DNA from: Streptomyces viridochromogenes
GTDB taxonomy: Bacteria; Actinomycetota; Actinomycetes; Streptomycetales; Streptomycetaceae
Direction of reading: 5' to 3'
Assembly: GCF_001270495.1 (NCBI RefSeq)
Contig: NZ_LGUR01000201.1
Coordinates: forward strand, 67,434 to 131,433
DNA length: 64,000 bases
Shown: positions 44,005-53,805 of the stretch, piece after piece
How positions within the stretch are numbered: the first letter of the stretch is position 1
Layout: every line of letters begins with the position of its first letter
Notes under the pieces: model-generated
Told to the model about the DNA's origin: nothing
The model's database searches: none
Seen by the model: the letters and a program-made list of their open reading frames with translations, nothing else
Translations under genes and position numbers: made by a program

Positions 44005-45260
44005 CGCGCCACGCCCGTCTCTGAGTTGGGGGCTTCCGCCGTCACCCTGCCGTCCGCACGGGGGAGGGTGATGGTCACGCGCAGGCCGCCCTCGGGGCGG
44101 GCGCGCAGGTCCAGGGTGCCGTGGTGGGCCTGGGTGATGGCCGCGACGATGGAGAGGCCGAGGCCGCTGCCCTGGCCGGTGCCGGTCCGGTCGGCGCCAA
44201 GGCGGCGGAAGGGTTGCGCGAGGTCCGCCACTCGCCACTGGTCAAGGACCGGCCCGCTGGACTCGACGACGAGGGACACTGCGCCCGCGTCGTCTCTTTC
44301 GGCCCGTACCGCGACACTGATCCAGCCCCCCGGGCCGTTGTGCGCGATCGCGTTGTCGACCACGTTGTCGGCCACGCGGCGCAGCAGCGTCTGGCTGCCC
44401 CACACCCACGCGGAGTCGTCGATCCGGTTTTCGCGCACGGTCAGGCCCTTGGCCGTGATGTCCTTTGCCCGTCCGGTCAGGGCGGTCAGCGCGAGTTGGC
44501 CGAGGGCGAGGCGCACCGAGTCGGTGAACTCGCCGTGCTGGGTGCGAGCCAGGACGAGGAAACTCTCCAGCAGCCGGTCCACCTGGTCGAGTTCGGCGCG
44601 CATCCGGGCGGCCAGCGTGGCCGTGGTCTCGGGTACCGGCCCCGGCTTGGCGAGGGCCACGTCAAGGGAGGCCCGCATCGTGGTGAGCGGGGTGCGCAGC
44701 TCGTGGGAGGCGTTGGCGACGAAGAGTCGCTGGGCGTCGAAGGAGCCCTCCAGACGGCCGAGGAGGTCGTCGATGGTGTCGGCGAGGTCCTTCACCTCGT
44801 CGCCGGGGCCGCCGATGGCCAGGCGTTCGTGCAGGCTGTCGGCGGTGATCCGGCGGGTGGCCGCTGCCATCACGCGCAGCGGGCGCAGCACCCGGCCGGC
44901 GACGAACCAGCCGAGGCCGACCGAGATCACCGCCATGACGCCGAGGGCGATGGCGGAGCCGATCAGGATCTGCCGGGACTGGGTGTCGTGCGCCTGGGTC
45001 AGCTGCTGCTCCAGCTCGTCGATGCGGCCCTGGGCCTGTGCCGCCGTGGCGGGCTGATCGGTGCCGCCATCGGGGGCGGTCTGGCTGGAGCGCGATCCGC
45101 CGGATGCCACCACGGCCGCGATGGCGAGCAGCGCCGTTCCCGACAGCAGGAACAGAGTCACGTACAAGGCGGTGAAGCGGGTGCGGGCAGTGCCACGGCG
45201 CAGGCCGAGCCGGGCAGTCAGGCCCGCGAGCCGTCGGGGCGGACCCCATTTCATCCGCAT
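44001..45260 (-). CDS. Sensor histidine kinase
   Basis: The 419-residue kinase has two transmembrane segments (about 35-57 and 105-127) around a short polar extracellular loop with a coiled-coil-like QGRIDELEQQL, then HAMP. The HisKA phospho-site is in NASHELRTPLTTM, the N-box in VVDNAIAHN and the G-box in GTGQGSGLGLSIV. ATG 45260 is chosen because GAGGGGAG lies just before it. It is the first gene of the kinase-regulator operon and divergent from the ABC exporter, which it probably controls. Confidence 0.88.
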   Translation of the reverse strand: MRMKWGPPRRLAGLTARLGLRRGTARTRFTALYVTLFLLSGTALLAIAAVVASGGSRSSQTAPDGGTDQPATAAQAQGRIDELEQQLTQAHDTQSRQILIGSAIALGVMAVISVGLGWFVAGRVLRPLRVMAAATRRITADSLHERLAIGGPGDEVKDLADTIDDLLGRLEGSFDAQRLFVANASHELRTPLTTMRASLDVALAKPGPVPETTATLAARMRAELDQVDRLLESFLVLARTQHGEFTDSVRLALGQLALTALTGRAKDITAKGLTVRENRIDDSAWVWGSQTLLRRVADNVVDNAIAHNGPGGWISVAVRAERDDAGAVSLVVESSGPVLDQWRVADLAQPFRRLGADRTGTGQGSGLGLSIVAAITQAHHGTLDLRARPEGGLRVTITLPRADGRVTAEAPNSETGVAR

Positions 45261-45379
45261 GCTCCCCTCTCGCCACCGCATCAGGACACGTACCAGGCCA
45301 GGCTAAGCCGAGGCGCCTAACAGCGAGATGACAGTGACCGTTCGACCCCTGTAACTCGCTCCGTCACAGGGTGGGGGCC

Positions 45380-46327
45380 ATGAGCGATGAGAGTACGAAG
45401 GCGACGATCGAGGTCATTGGTCTGCGTAAACGCTTCGGGCCGCAGCTGGCCCTGGACGGTATGACGTTCACCGTGCGGCCCGGACGGGTGACCGGCTTCG
45501 TCGGCCCGAACGGCGCGGGCAAGTCCACCACCATGCGCGTGATCCTGGGCCTTGACGCGGCGGAGGAGGGAAAGGCCCTGGTCGACGGGGTGCCGTACCG
45601 CACTCTGCATTGCCCGCTTCGGCATCTAGGGGCGCTGCTCGACGCCTCCGCGCTGCAGCCGAGCCGCACCGCCCGTAACCACCTGCTGTGGCTGGCCCAC
45701 TCACAGGGCTTGTCGGCCCGGCGGGTGGACGAGGTCATAGAACAGGCCGGCCTGGGCACGGCGGCCCGGCGCAAGACCGGCGGCTTCTCGCTGGGCATGC
45801 GCCAGCGCCTGGGGATCGCGGCGGCGCTGCTGGGGGACCCGCCGGTGGTCATGCTGGACGAGCCGTTCAACGGCCTGGACCCTGACGGCATCGTGTGGAT
45901 GCGCGGCTTCCTGTCGTCGCTGGCCCGGCAGGGCCGCGCCGTCCTGGTCTCCAGTCACCTGATGAGCGAACTCGAAGACACCGCGGACCATCTTGTGGTG
46001 ATCGGCCGCGGCCGGGTCGTCGCGGACACCAGCGTGTCCGAGCTGCTCGCCGAGGCGGCCGGCGGCCGGGTCACCCTCCGTACCTCCGCGCCTCCGCGCG
46101 CCGCCCAGGTCCTGCACGGTGCGGGCGCCACCGTTCTCGCCACCGGCCCCGACACCCTCGGCGTCACGGGCCTGCCCGACGAGGAGATCGTGGCCCTGCT
46201 CGCCCGGAACGGGGTGCCGTTCTCCCAGGTGTCCGCGCACCGGGCGACGCTCGAAGAGGCGTACATGGAGCTCACCCGGGACGCGGTGGAGTACCGGGGC
46301 ATCCCGGCGGGGGAGGCTACGCGATGA
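45380..46327 (+). CDS. ABC-2 exporter ATPase
   Basis: The 315-residue protein has Walker A GPNGAGKSTTM, the signature FSLGMRQRLGIA, Walker B VVMLDEPFNGLDP and the switch His in VLVSSHLMSEL. The C-terminal extension is typical of BcrA/DrrA-like drug exporters. ATG 45380 is taken after GGTGGGGG; GTG 45371 is an alternative. It overlaps the permease gene by 4 bases (ATGA at 46324). The divergent kinase/regulator pair is its likely controller. Confidence 0.9.
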   Translation: MSDESTKATIEVIGLRKRFGPQLALDGMTFTVRPGRVTGFVGPNGAGKSTTMRVILGLDAAEEGKALVDGVPYRTLHCPLRHLGALLDASALQPSRTARNHLLWLAHSQGLSARRVDEVIEQAGLGTAARRKTGGFSLGMRQRLGIAAALLGDPPVVMLDEPFNGLDPDGIVWMRGFLSSLARQGRAVLVSSHLMSELEDTADHLVVIGRGRVVADTSVSELLAEAAGGRVTLRTSAPPRAAQVLHGAGATVLATGPDTLGVTGLPDEEIVALLARNGVPFSQVSAHRATLEEAYMELTRDAVEYRGIPAGEATR

Positions 46328-47886
46328 CGGCCACCGTCACCCCTCGCCCCTCGGCCACGAGACGCGCTGAGCAGAGTGGGTTCCTCAGGACGCTGCACGC
46401 CGAGTGGACGAAGTTCCGTACGGTACGTGGCTGGGTCCTCGCCATGGCGGGGGCGCTCCTGGTGACGATCGTGGTCGGCCTGCTCGGCACGGCCGCCCCC
46501 GCCCCCGGCGGTCACGGCGCCGACGCCGCCTCGTACCCGAAGGGCCCCGGCGGCGAGGCCGTCAACGACAGTTTCTACTTCGTCCACAAGACGCTCACCG
46601 GCGACGGCACCCTCACCGTTCCCCTGCGGTCGCTGACTGGTGTGGCCGACACCGGGACCGGCCAGACGGCCCAGGGCGCCCAGTCCTGGGCGAAGGCTGG
46701 GATCATCGTGAAGGAAAGCCTCACCCAGGGAGCCCCGTACGCGGCGGTCATGGCCACCGGCGGCCACGGTGTGCGCATGCAGTACGACTACACGCACGAC
46801 ACGGCGGGCCCTTCCGGCAAGGTCACCCAGGAGTCCCCGCGGTGGCTGCGCCTGGTCCGCTTCGGCGACATCCTCACCGGTTCCTCCTCCACCGACGGCT
46901 CCCACTGGAGCGAGGTCGGCCATGCGAAGCTGCCGAGGCTTGCGCGCACCGTGCAGGCCGGGCTCTTCGCCACGTCACCGCAGGGGAAGCAGGACACCGC
47001 GGCGGGCACGGGCTTCAGCCCCGCCGTGGCCACGGGCACCTTCGGCCGCCCCGTCCTCACCGGTGGCTGGTCCCAGAGCGCGTGGAGCGGCACACAGATG
47101 GGCGGTGACGCGGGCACCTCCGGCAGCTACACGAACACCACCAAGGGCGGCTTCACCCAGACCGACGGCGGCGGGTTCACCGTGACCGGGGCCGGTGACA
47201 TCGCACCGGTCGTCGGCGGGCCCGTCATGGGCGTCGGCTTCTCCGTCGAGAACTTCCTCGTCGGCACCTTCGCCGGGCTGATCGTGGTGATCGCCGTGGG
47301 CACGGTGTTCATCACCGGCGAGTACCGGCGCGGTCTGCTGCGTACGACCATGGCGGCAACTCCCCTGCGGGGCCGGGTGCTTGGTGCCAAGGCGCTGGTG
47401 GCCGGGGGCTTCGCGTTCGCCATCGGCCTGGTGGCCGCCGCGATCACCATTCCCATCGGGGAAAGCAGCGCGCGCGGCAGGGGCTTCCGTGTCTTCCCCG
47501 TCACGTCGGCGACCGAAGTGCGCGTCGTGGTCGGCACCGGCCTGCTCTGCGCAGCCGCCGCCGTGCTCGCTCTCGGCGTCGGTGCCCTGCTGCAGCGCAG
47601 CGGCACAGCGGTCGCCCTGGTCATCGCGTCGATCGTGCTGCCCTTCCTGCTCGCCACCTCCGGCGTACTGCCCCCGCGCGTCTCGGAGTGGCTGCTGCGG
47701 GTGACCCCGGCTGCGGGCTTCGCCATCCAGCAGACCCTGCCGCAGTACGCGCAGGTGCTCAGCGTGTACGAGCCGTCGACCGGCTACTACCCGCTGGCGC
47801 CATGGGCCGGCCTCGCCGTGCTGTGCGGATACGCTGCGCTCGCCTTCGGTCTGGCCGTGCTGCGGCTGCGCGGGAGGGACGTATGA
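46324..47886 (+). CDS. ABC-2 permease with inserted extracellular DUF1349-like domain
   Basis: The 520-residue protein starts like other exporter permeases (LHAEWTKFRTVRGWV, first helix about 38-58). It then has an extracellular insertion of about 220 residues (70-295) before the remaining five helices. The insertion contains SWAKAGIIVKESLTQGAPYA, HGVRMQYDY, SPRWLRLVRFGD, SSTDGSHWSEVG and ARTVQAGLFATSPQ, a pattern like DUF1349/concanavalin-type carbohydrate-binding beta sandwiches. A lectin-like domain on an exporter subunit could recognise cell-wall or antibiotic glycans. It overlaps its neighbours by ATGA at both ends. Confidence 0.85.
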   Translation: MTATVTPRPSATRRAEQSGFLRTLHAEWTKFRTVRGWVLAMAGALLVTIVVGLLGTAAPAPGGHGADAASYPKGPGGEAVNDSFYFVHKTLTGDGTLTVPLRSLTGVADTGTGQTAQGAQSWAKAGIIVKESLTQGAPYAAVMATGGHGVRMQYDYTHDTAGPSGKVTQESPRWLRLVRFGDILTGSSSTDGSHWSEVGHAKLPRLARTVQAGLFATSPQGKQDTAAGTGFSPAVATGTFGRPVLTGGWSQSAWSGTQMGGDAGTSGSYTNTTKGGFTQTDGGGFTVTGAGDIAPVVGGPVMGVGFSVENFLVGTFAGLIVVIAVGTVFITGEYRRGLLRTTMAATPLRGRVLGAKALVAGGFAFAIGLVAAAITIPIGESSARGRGFRVFPVTSATEVRVVVGTGLLCAAAAVLALGVGALLQRSGTAVALVIASIVLPFLLATSGVLPPRVSEWLLRVTPAAGFAIQQTLPQYAQVLSVYEPSTGYYPLAPWAGLAVLCGYAALAFGLAVLRLRGRDV

Positions 47887-48719
47887 GTCTCCTGAGAAGT
47901 GCACGACTCACGAGCACGGCTGACGGCGCGTGGCGAGGGGGCTTCGGCCGCGCCCTGCGCGCGGAGTGGACGAAGCTGCGCACCGCAGGGGACATGGGCA
48001 GGTTGCTCCTGCTCGCCGTCGCGCTGACCGTGGCCGTCGGCTGCGGCACCGCCAAGGCCGTGAAGTGCCCGGATACAGGGTGCGGCCAGGACGCCGTCAA
48101 GCTCGCCCTGACCGGCGTCACCGTCGGGCAGGCGGTCATCGCCGTCTTAGCGGTGCTGGCCGTCAGCAGCGAGTACGGCACCGGGATGATCCGCACCACG
48201 CTCACGGCGGTGCCGAACCGGCCCACCGTCCTCACCGCCAAGGCGACGGTCCTCGCCACGGCCGTCCTGATCTCCGGGACGGCTGCCGTCCTCGCCTCGC
48301 TCCTTGCCGGCCGCTACATCCTGCCCGGCAACGGATTCACCGAGGCCCACGGCTATGCCCCGCTGTCCCTGGCCGACGGCTCGACCCTGCGCGCGGCCGT
48401 GGGTTCCGTCCTCTACCTCGTCCTGATCGCCCTGATCGGTCTCGGCGTGGCGACGGCGGTGCGGGAGGCGGCGACCGCCATCGGGGTCGTGCTCGGGCTG
48501 CTCTATCTCTTCCCGGTCGTCACCCAGGTGGTCAACGACCCGGAGTGGCAGCGGCACCTCCAGCAGATCTCGCCCATGACCGCCGGACTCGCGGTCCAAG
48601 CCACCGTCCATCTGCACGAGCTGCCCATCGGCCCATGGGCTGGCCTGGGCGTGCTCGCCATGTGGGCCGCGGCCGCGCTGCTAGTCGGTAGCCTGCTGCT
48701 GCACAGGCGCGACGCGTAG
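47883..48719 (+). CDS. ABC-2 exporter permease
   Basis: The 278-residue protein has an N-terminal cytoplasmic ALRAEWTKLRT motif and about six transmembrane segments, including VAVSSEYGTGMIRTTLTAVP, a conserved coupling region of this permease type. It forms the second channel subunit with the larger permease upstream. It overlaps that gene by 4 bases (ATGA at 47883) and is the last gene of the operon. Confidence 0.88.
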   Translation: MSLLRSARLTSTADGAWRGGFGRALRAEWTKLRTAGDMGRLLLLAVALTVAVGCGTAKAVKCPDTGCGQDAVKLALTGVTVGQAVIAVLAVLAVSSEYGTGMIRTTLTAVPNRPTVLTAKATVLATAVLISGTAAVLASLLAGRYILPGNGFTEAHGYAPLSLADGSTLRAAVGSVLYLVLIALIGLGVATAVREAATAIGVVLGLLYLFPVVTQVVNDPEWQRHLQQISPMTAGLAVQATVHLHELPIGPWAGLGVLAMWAAAALLVGSLLLHRRDA

Positions 48720-48938
48720 CCGAATCGAGCCGACCACGAGCGCGGCGGCCTCGGGCCGCTCCCCGGCCCGGCGCCACACCCGGTCAACGATCCAGCCGAC
48801 CGGGAGCGACGCCGGGCGGGCGGGCCTTCAGGTTGCCGGCCCGGACCCACCGTCCGCCGCCGATCGGGCGGCTTCCGCCTCGGGCAGGGTGCGGGGGCCG
48901 GGCACTATGGACGCCGTGGCGGCGAGGGCGAGGGCGAG

Positions 48939-49277
48939 GTGCGAGGCGCCGAGGCCGCCCGAACCCTGTCGGCCACCCGCCCGCGCCCCACCGCCGTACT
49001 GGCCTTCAACGACCGCTGCGCGACCGGCGTACTCGACCTCTTCCTCCGCTCCGGCGTCGCGGTCCCCCGCGACATCTCCGTCGTCGGGTTCGACGACAGC
49101 CATCTGGCCCGCCTGGCCCACATCGACCTCACCACCGTCGGACAGGACATCGCACGCCTCGCCGGGCTCGCCGTCGGCCGGGCCGTCGCACGCCTGGAGG
49201 GTGCGGAGATCCCCGCCGGGGAACAAGTCATCATCCCCCGTCTCGTCGTCCGGGGAACGTCCGCCCCGCCCCCCCTG
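48939..49277 (+). pseudogene. C-terminal half of a LacI-family regulator
   Basis: About 110 codons read PTAVLAFNDRCATGVLDLFL, then VPRDISVVGFDDSHLARL and LTTVGQDIARLAGLAVGRAV, the second lobe of LacI/GalR ligand domains. No DNA-binding domain precedes it; the stretch 48720-48938 holds no recognisable frame. Together with the N-terminal fragment at 34285 it cannot be assumed to be one gene. Confidence 0.65.
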
Positions 49278-49336
49278 AAGCCAGATCCCGGGCGTGCGCG
49301 GCCTGTGTGTTCCACGGCGACGACGCCGACCACACC

Positions 49337-49426
49337 GAGAAAGTACCGGTTCGACTCGACGTCGTACATGCCGACCGGCCTGATCAGGAATGGCTGCCCC
49401 TCGGGCACACGCCACTCGTCCAGTTG
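49337..49426 (-). mobile_element. Possible N-terminal scrap of a tyrosine integrase
   Basis: Thirty codons read QLDEWRVPEGQPFLIRPVGM then YDVESNRYFL, resembling the N-terminal arm-binding start of actinobacterial tyrosine recombinases. The frame then becomes nonsense. Only the first domain edge is present, so this is tentative. Confidence 0.3.
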
Positions 49427-49590
49427 CTCATCCAGTTGCTCATCGAGGCCGCAAACAGCTCGCTGAACTCCAGCATGAACGGCGACACATCCCGCGGCCA
49501 CATCAGCTCGACGGGTGAAGTGCACCCGCCATCCAATGATCGACATGGCGCCGGACGATATCCCGCGGACAGCTCAGCAGCGCATAACCC

Positions 49591-50385
49591 AAGCTCGACG
49601 GCTACCGGACCGTCGTCTGGCGCGAGGAAGCCACCGTCCGGCTCCAGGCCCGCTCCGGGCGGGACGTCACGCCGGTCTGGCTGGACCTGGCCCTCGCTGC
49701 CCTCGACATCCTCCCGCCGAGCCTGATCTTCGACGGCGCAGCAGTGATCTACGCCCACGGAAAGATCGATTTCGCGGCCGCCCAGTCGCGCGCCCTGTCC
49801 ACCCCGGCCCGCGCACGCCGCCTCGCCGAGGACCTGCCCGCCCATTTCGTGGCGTGGGACATCCTTCTCCACCCCAAGCACGGCGACGTCCGAGCACGGC
49901 GGTACGACGACCGCCGTGCCCTACTCGTCGACCTGCTGGAGGAGCACGACGTCAAGCCGTCGATCCAACTGGTCCCGATGACCGACGACCCCGCAGTGGC
50001 CATGACCTGGTACCAACAACTCCCGGAGCAAGGAATCGAAGGAATCGTCGCCAAGCTCCATCTCCAGGACCACCGGCCGGATCTGGAAGAAGATCAGGCA
50101 CGCCGAAACCGTGGAGGCCGACGTTGTCGGCTACACCGGGTCGGCCGCGCGGCCGAGGGCACTCGCGGTTCGCCTCCCCGACGGACGTGTCGCGCTCACC
50201 CAGGCTCTGGAAGCGCCGCTCGCCGCCCAGGTCGCGGTGCACTTCGCAGCCAGTGGCCCGCCGCGGGGCGCGCGGACCAGGGCCGGGGAGCCCTACACCA
50301 CTGCCTCTCCGGGACTGGTAGTTGAGGTCCTAGCCGGGACGACCCGGCATGCCGTGGTGACGGTCACCCGGCTGCGCAGTACTTG
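49591..50385 (+). pseudogene. ATP-dependent DNA ligase gene, truncated and frameshifted
   Basis: The frame begins exactly at the nucleotidyl-lysine motif KLDGYRTVVW and continues through SLIFDGAAVIYAHGKIDF, HFVAWDILLH and GIEGIVAK. A frameshift near 50060-50085 follows, and the rest (KKIRHAETVEADVVGYTG, then ALAVRLPDGRVAL) is in another frame to the stop at 50385. The residues before the catalytic lysine are missing. Such short ligases serve in actinobacterial DNA repair. This copy is dead. Confidence 0.75.
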
Positions 50386-50981
50386 AACGGAGCCGCGCGG
50401 CTCGGACCCGGGCGCGAGGGACGCGAACATCTCGTTTGGCGTCGCCCTCGTCCCTGCGAAGTAGCTGCCGGGAGCTCACGGAACCCCTGGATGGCTTCGT
50501 TGATCTCTGGGGACAGCGTTTGTCGACCGGTTCCGGAGGCGGTTGGTGATCACCCAGCTCGCGGATGTTGATGACAAACGACGGCGGCATTGTCGTGTCT
50601 GGGGATGCGGGACGGCCAGCCGTCCCGCAGGGCGGCTGGCCGTCGAAAGTGGGAGTAGTGGCAGAGGCCGACCGGAGGGGAGACCGGGGGCGGTTCAGGC
50701 CACGTATGAAGCTCGATGCGGTCGGCTTCGTTCGTCTCGTGCGGCGGTCCTCGTGGGCCGCCCCGTGCGTGCGGACGTTGTGGCCCGCGTGTAGATGATG
50801 GGGTTGGCGGCTCGGTACAGATCAGCGAAGCAGCCCACCCCGCTCAGTGAGCCGGTCACCCGCTCGGCTGGTATTGCTGGCCTTGGTGTGTTTCCGGCCT
50901 TGGGTCGGTCCGCCTGGTCGGGGGCAGCGGGTCCCGGGACTCGCGGCGCCGGGACCACCTTTCGTGCGGACGGAGCCGGGC
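50386..50981. other. Intergenic with a strong hairpin
   Basis: No gene is recognised. GACGGCCAGCCG (50611-50622) pairs perfectly with CGGCTGGCCGTC (50633-50644) across a 10-base loop, giving a 12-base stem that may terminate transcription. Confidence 0.5.
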
Positions 50982-51353
50982 CTACAGGTAGTACCAGTCC
51001 ACGGCAGTGTCCATGCCACCGCTTCCGTAACTAATGACGGAGACGGTGATGACCGGGTTGCCCTTGGTCTTGCCGCCCACATACCAGCACTTGAGGTACT
51101 TGAAGCCGCGCGCGGGCGGGCACGACTGGTCCGAGCGATAGCCGACCTTCCGGCCGTTGATCGTGTGCACGCTGGCGCCGACGAGGTGATCGCTGTCCCA
51201 GTACGAGTTGGAACCCGCGCTGCCACAACCGGTGATCTGGCTGCCGCTTCTGCTGTTGTTGGACCAGTCGCTCGCGGCGCAGTTCGCCAGCCTCTTCACC
51301 TCCGTCGAGCGCCAGCTGAAGTCGCCGCCGTACGACATGGCCGCCTGGGCCAT
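50982..51353 (-). CDS. Hypothetical secreted-type protein, probably 5'-truncated
   Basis: The frame encodes 123 residues from ATG 51353 with good composition: MSYGGDFSWRSTEVKRLANC, ASDWSNNSRSGSQITGCG, SYWDSDHLVGASVHTING and CPPARGFKYLKCWYVGG. Several cysteines and aromatic/Gly-rich strands suggest an exported, disulfide-containing domain. There is no signal peptide and only a weak ribosome site, and the upstream sequence is IS21 debris. The original gene probably lost its 5' end. No family is recognised. Confidence 0.45.
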   Translation of the reverse strand: MAQAAMSYGGDFSWRSTEVKRLANCAASDWSNNSRSGSQITGCGSAGSNSYWDSDHLVGASVHTINGRKVGYRSDQSCPPARGFKYLKCWYVGGKTKGNPVITVSVISYGSGGMDTAVDWYYL

Positions 51354-51486
51354 TCCGGCGCAGGAAGGGATCCGGCGGACATCGTCTGCCCGCGTGCGAC
51401 TTCGGTGTTGGTCAGCACAAGCAGCGCCCGCAGTAGCGCCGTCATGCAACGAGCCGACAGCGGGAGCTTGGTGATGATGCGCCGGT

Positions 51487-51654
51487 CCAGCGTGGTGGCT
51501 CGGGGTGGCAGCTTCTTACGAGGCTCCGGCCAGGAGGAGTCCAACGCCTTCCGTACCGTCCGCCGGTCACGCCGTGCTTGCGCTCAAGCTCCCGCATCGA
51601 CATGCCGCCGCGATGGTCACGCCGGATCGCCGCGTACAGCTCGACCTTCGACAT
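51487..51654 (-). mobile_element. Fragment of an IS21-family transposase (IstA N-terminus)
   Basis: The minus strand starts MSKVELYAAIRRDHRGGMSM then RELERKHGVT. After a frame change it continues RRTVRKALDSSWPEPRKKLP, the helix-turn-helix region of actinobacterial IstA proteins. It ends abruptly at about 51487, and the catalytic domain and istB are absent. Confidence 0.65.
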
Positions 51655-51822
51655 CTGCGGCTGATGATCCCGGTCGCAACCGGCGGCGGCTTCGCTGTAC
51701 CGGTGGTGACCTCACTGCTCCTCGACCGCGTCCCCGCCCTGCGTGCCGGCACCGAGCGGCGCACTGAAGCCTCCCGCCGGCTCGGCGGTGCCCTGTCCGT
51801 GGCCGTCTTCGGCCCGACGTGA
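51655..51822 (+). pseudogene. Fragment of a DHA2-type MFS efflux protein
   Basis: Fifty-five codons read LMIPVATGGGFAVPVVTSLL, then LDRVPALRAG and RRLGGALSVAVFG, the signature loop and helix near the end of 14-segment MFS drug exporters. It abuts the IS21 fragment on the opposite strand, suggesting an IS-generated truncation. Confidence 0.6.
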
Positions 51823-51953
51823 GTTACCGCTGCGCGATCGACACATCGACGCTGGCCTGACCCACGGCCACGTCCGCCTGAGACCACCCCGTACGAGGAA
51901 CCGCGCCCCCGAGAGCCCTCGTACGGGGTGCCGCCGACAGAGGCGGCGGGAGC

Positions 51954-53759
51954 CTACTGGACGAGTTCCCAGTCCTGGGAGCCGTCCGTGGCCGCGTTCT
52001 GCAGGGTCAGCGGCGCTCCGTCGGCCGTGCCGGTCAGGTACAGGTTCGTGTTCTTGACCGACTGCAGTTTGTAGAAGCCGTCCTCGGTCTTGATGAGGTT
52101 CCAGCTGCCGGTGGAGCTGTTGTCGACCCACTGGCCGATGCGCTGGCCGGCCGTCGCGTTGCCGGTCCAGATGGCTGCCGCGCGGCCGCCCGACTTGTTC
52201 AGCAGGGTCGTGCCGCCGTTCGGCTCGGTCACGACGTGCCAGTACTGGGTGTCCGGGTTCGCCGCGGAGCCGGGGTCCTCCAGGACGACGTCGGGAACGT
52301 CCCCGTTGCCGAGGTTCGCGTCGTTGGTGTTGTTCCCGGTGCCGATCACCTGGTCGGTCTTGCGGTTCACCAGCTGGTAGTAGGCGCCGTCCGAGTGGCC
52401 GAGGTCGACCTCGGCGAACTTGAGCGTCGAAGTGCCTTGGTTGTTGAGGATCGCGATCCGCCCGGTGCCCTCGACGTACTGGAGGTTGCGGCTGTAGCCG
52501 GCCTGAGACGTCGTCTGGTACTCCTTCCACGTACCGTCGCTGCGTCCGCTCTCGTTGACCCAGACGTTGCCGCTGCCTGCCGCGTTGTAGACCAGGCGCC
52601 CTCCCGGAAGCCTGATGATCACAGGACTGCCGTTTCTGGCGAGCAGACGGGAACCGGAGCCGACCGGCAACGAAGCGACGTCCGTGCCGGTGGCGGAGCC
52701 CTTGTAGAACTCCAGCGGGCTGTCGGCGATCACGTATCTGGTGTTGGCACCGCCGCCCCAGTACTCGAAGGGGAGCATCCACTTGCCGTCCGTCGTCCGC
52801 ACGACGTTCGTCATGCCCGGCCGCCCGCCGCCGATCTCCCTCTTGCCGCCGCCCATGTCCTGGGTCAGACCCGCGAGGTCCACGACGGGATCGCTCCAGT
52901 TCGCGCTGCGGCCGTCCCAGGTCTTGTGGACGAGGATCTGACCGAGGGAATCCGTGGCGGTGTCGTTCGCGGGGTCCGGTGTCGGGACGCCGGTGTCCGC
53001 GTTGAAGCCGAGGTAGTCGTTCTCATCGGAGTAGTAGCAGACGAGCTTGCCCTTGTAGACCATCAGGTACGGCTCCCAGAGGGGATCGACCTGCTTGTTC
53101 GTGTTGGCGTTCGCGATGTTCTGCCCGGTCGCGCCCGCGCTGCCGCCCTGCCAGCCGCCGGTCGCGACGATGTTGAGGATCTTCCATGTCGCACCGTCGT
53201 CGGTGCTGGAGTACAGGGCGATCGCCATGTCCTTGCGGTCACCGTCGTTGGACGGGGTCCAGTTCGGGTCGGCCGCCTTGTGCTCCTTGTAGTAGTAGTC
53301 GTCGCCCGACACGACGCTGGCGAGGAGCAGCGTGCCCTGCTTCAGGTTCCCGACGTCCTGCGGAAGCGTGTAGAGGTACGGGTTGGTCCAGTTGCTCGTG
53401 TACTTCGCGTACTTGGAGTCGCTGGAGATGTACGCGGGCGCCTTGACCTCGGACAGCGGCTGCCACGACGTGCCGTCGTCGTCGCTCTTGTAGACCGGGA
53501 GCGTCTGTTTGTCGGCGCTTCCCGTCTCCGGCACCACCGTGGACTTCTCGAACGACGCGACCAGTCGCCCGCTAGGCAGCTGCGCCGACTTGGGGTAGAC
53601 AGCGCAGTTGCCACGTCCCTTCAGGCACGGTTCGCTGCCGAGCTGGTACAGGGTGCCGCCGGTCGGGTTGTACGCCTGCGCGCCGGACGCGGGTATGGCC
53701 AGCATCGCGGATGCCGCGACGAAAGTTCCCAGCGCTTTCCCTGCTCTTCTTCTGTGCAT
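51954..53759 (-). CDS. Secreted sialidase-fold (GH93-like) glycosidase with ricin-type lectin domain
   Basis: The 601-residue protein starts at ATG 53759 after GAGGAGGAA and has a signal peptide (GKALGTFVAASAMLAIPASG, cleavage after AQA). The catalytic part (about 35-440) is a beta-propeller with repeated Asp-box-like turns (YKSDDDGTSWQPL, YSSTDDGATWKIL) and WEPYLMVYKGKLVCYYSDEN with a candidate acid residue, resembling exo-arabinanases of GH93. The C-terminal 140 residues form a ricin/CBM13-type lectin (YQLVNRKTDQVIG, YWHVVTEP, DGSQDWELVQ). It would release sugars outside the cell for the ABC importer encoded upstream on the same strand. Confidence 0.78.
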   Translation of the reverse strand: MHRRRAGKALGTFVAASAMLAIPASGAQAYNPTGGTLYQLGSEPCLKGRGNCAVYPKSAQLPSGRLVASFEKSTVVPETGSADKQTLPVYKSDDDGTSWQPLSEVKAPAYISSDSKYAKYTSNWTNPYLYTLPQDVGNLKQGTLLLASVVSGDDYYYKEHKAADPNWTPSNDGDRKDMAIALYSSTDDGATWKILNIVATGGWQGGSAGATGQNIANANTNKQVDPLWEPYLMVYKGKLVCYYSDENDYLGFNADTGVPTPDPANDTATDSLGQILVHKTWDGRSANWSDPVVDLAGLTQDMGGGKREIGGGRPGMTNVVRTTDGKWMLPFEYWGGGANTRYVIADSPLEFYKGSATGTDVASLPVGSGSRLLARNGSPVIIRLPGGRLVYNAAGSGNVWVNESGRSDGTWKEYQTTSQAGYSRNLQYVEGTGRIAILNNQGTSTLKFAEVDLGHSDGAYYQLVNRKTDQVIGTGNNTNDANLGNGDVPDVVLEDPGSAANPDTQYWHVVTEPNGGTTLLNKSGGRAAAIWTGNATAGQRIGQWVDNSSTGSWNLIKTEDGFYKLQSVKNTNLYLTGTADGAPLTLQNAATDGSQDWELVQ

Positions 53760-53805
53760 TGTTCCTCCTCGGGGGATGGCCATGGAGATGACTGTCTGGG
53801 GCGGA

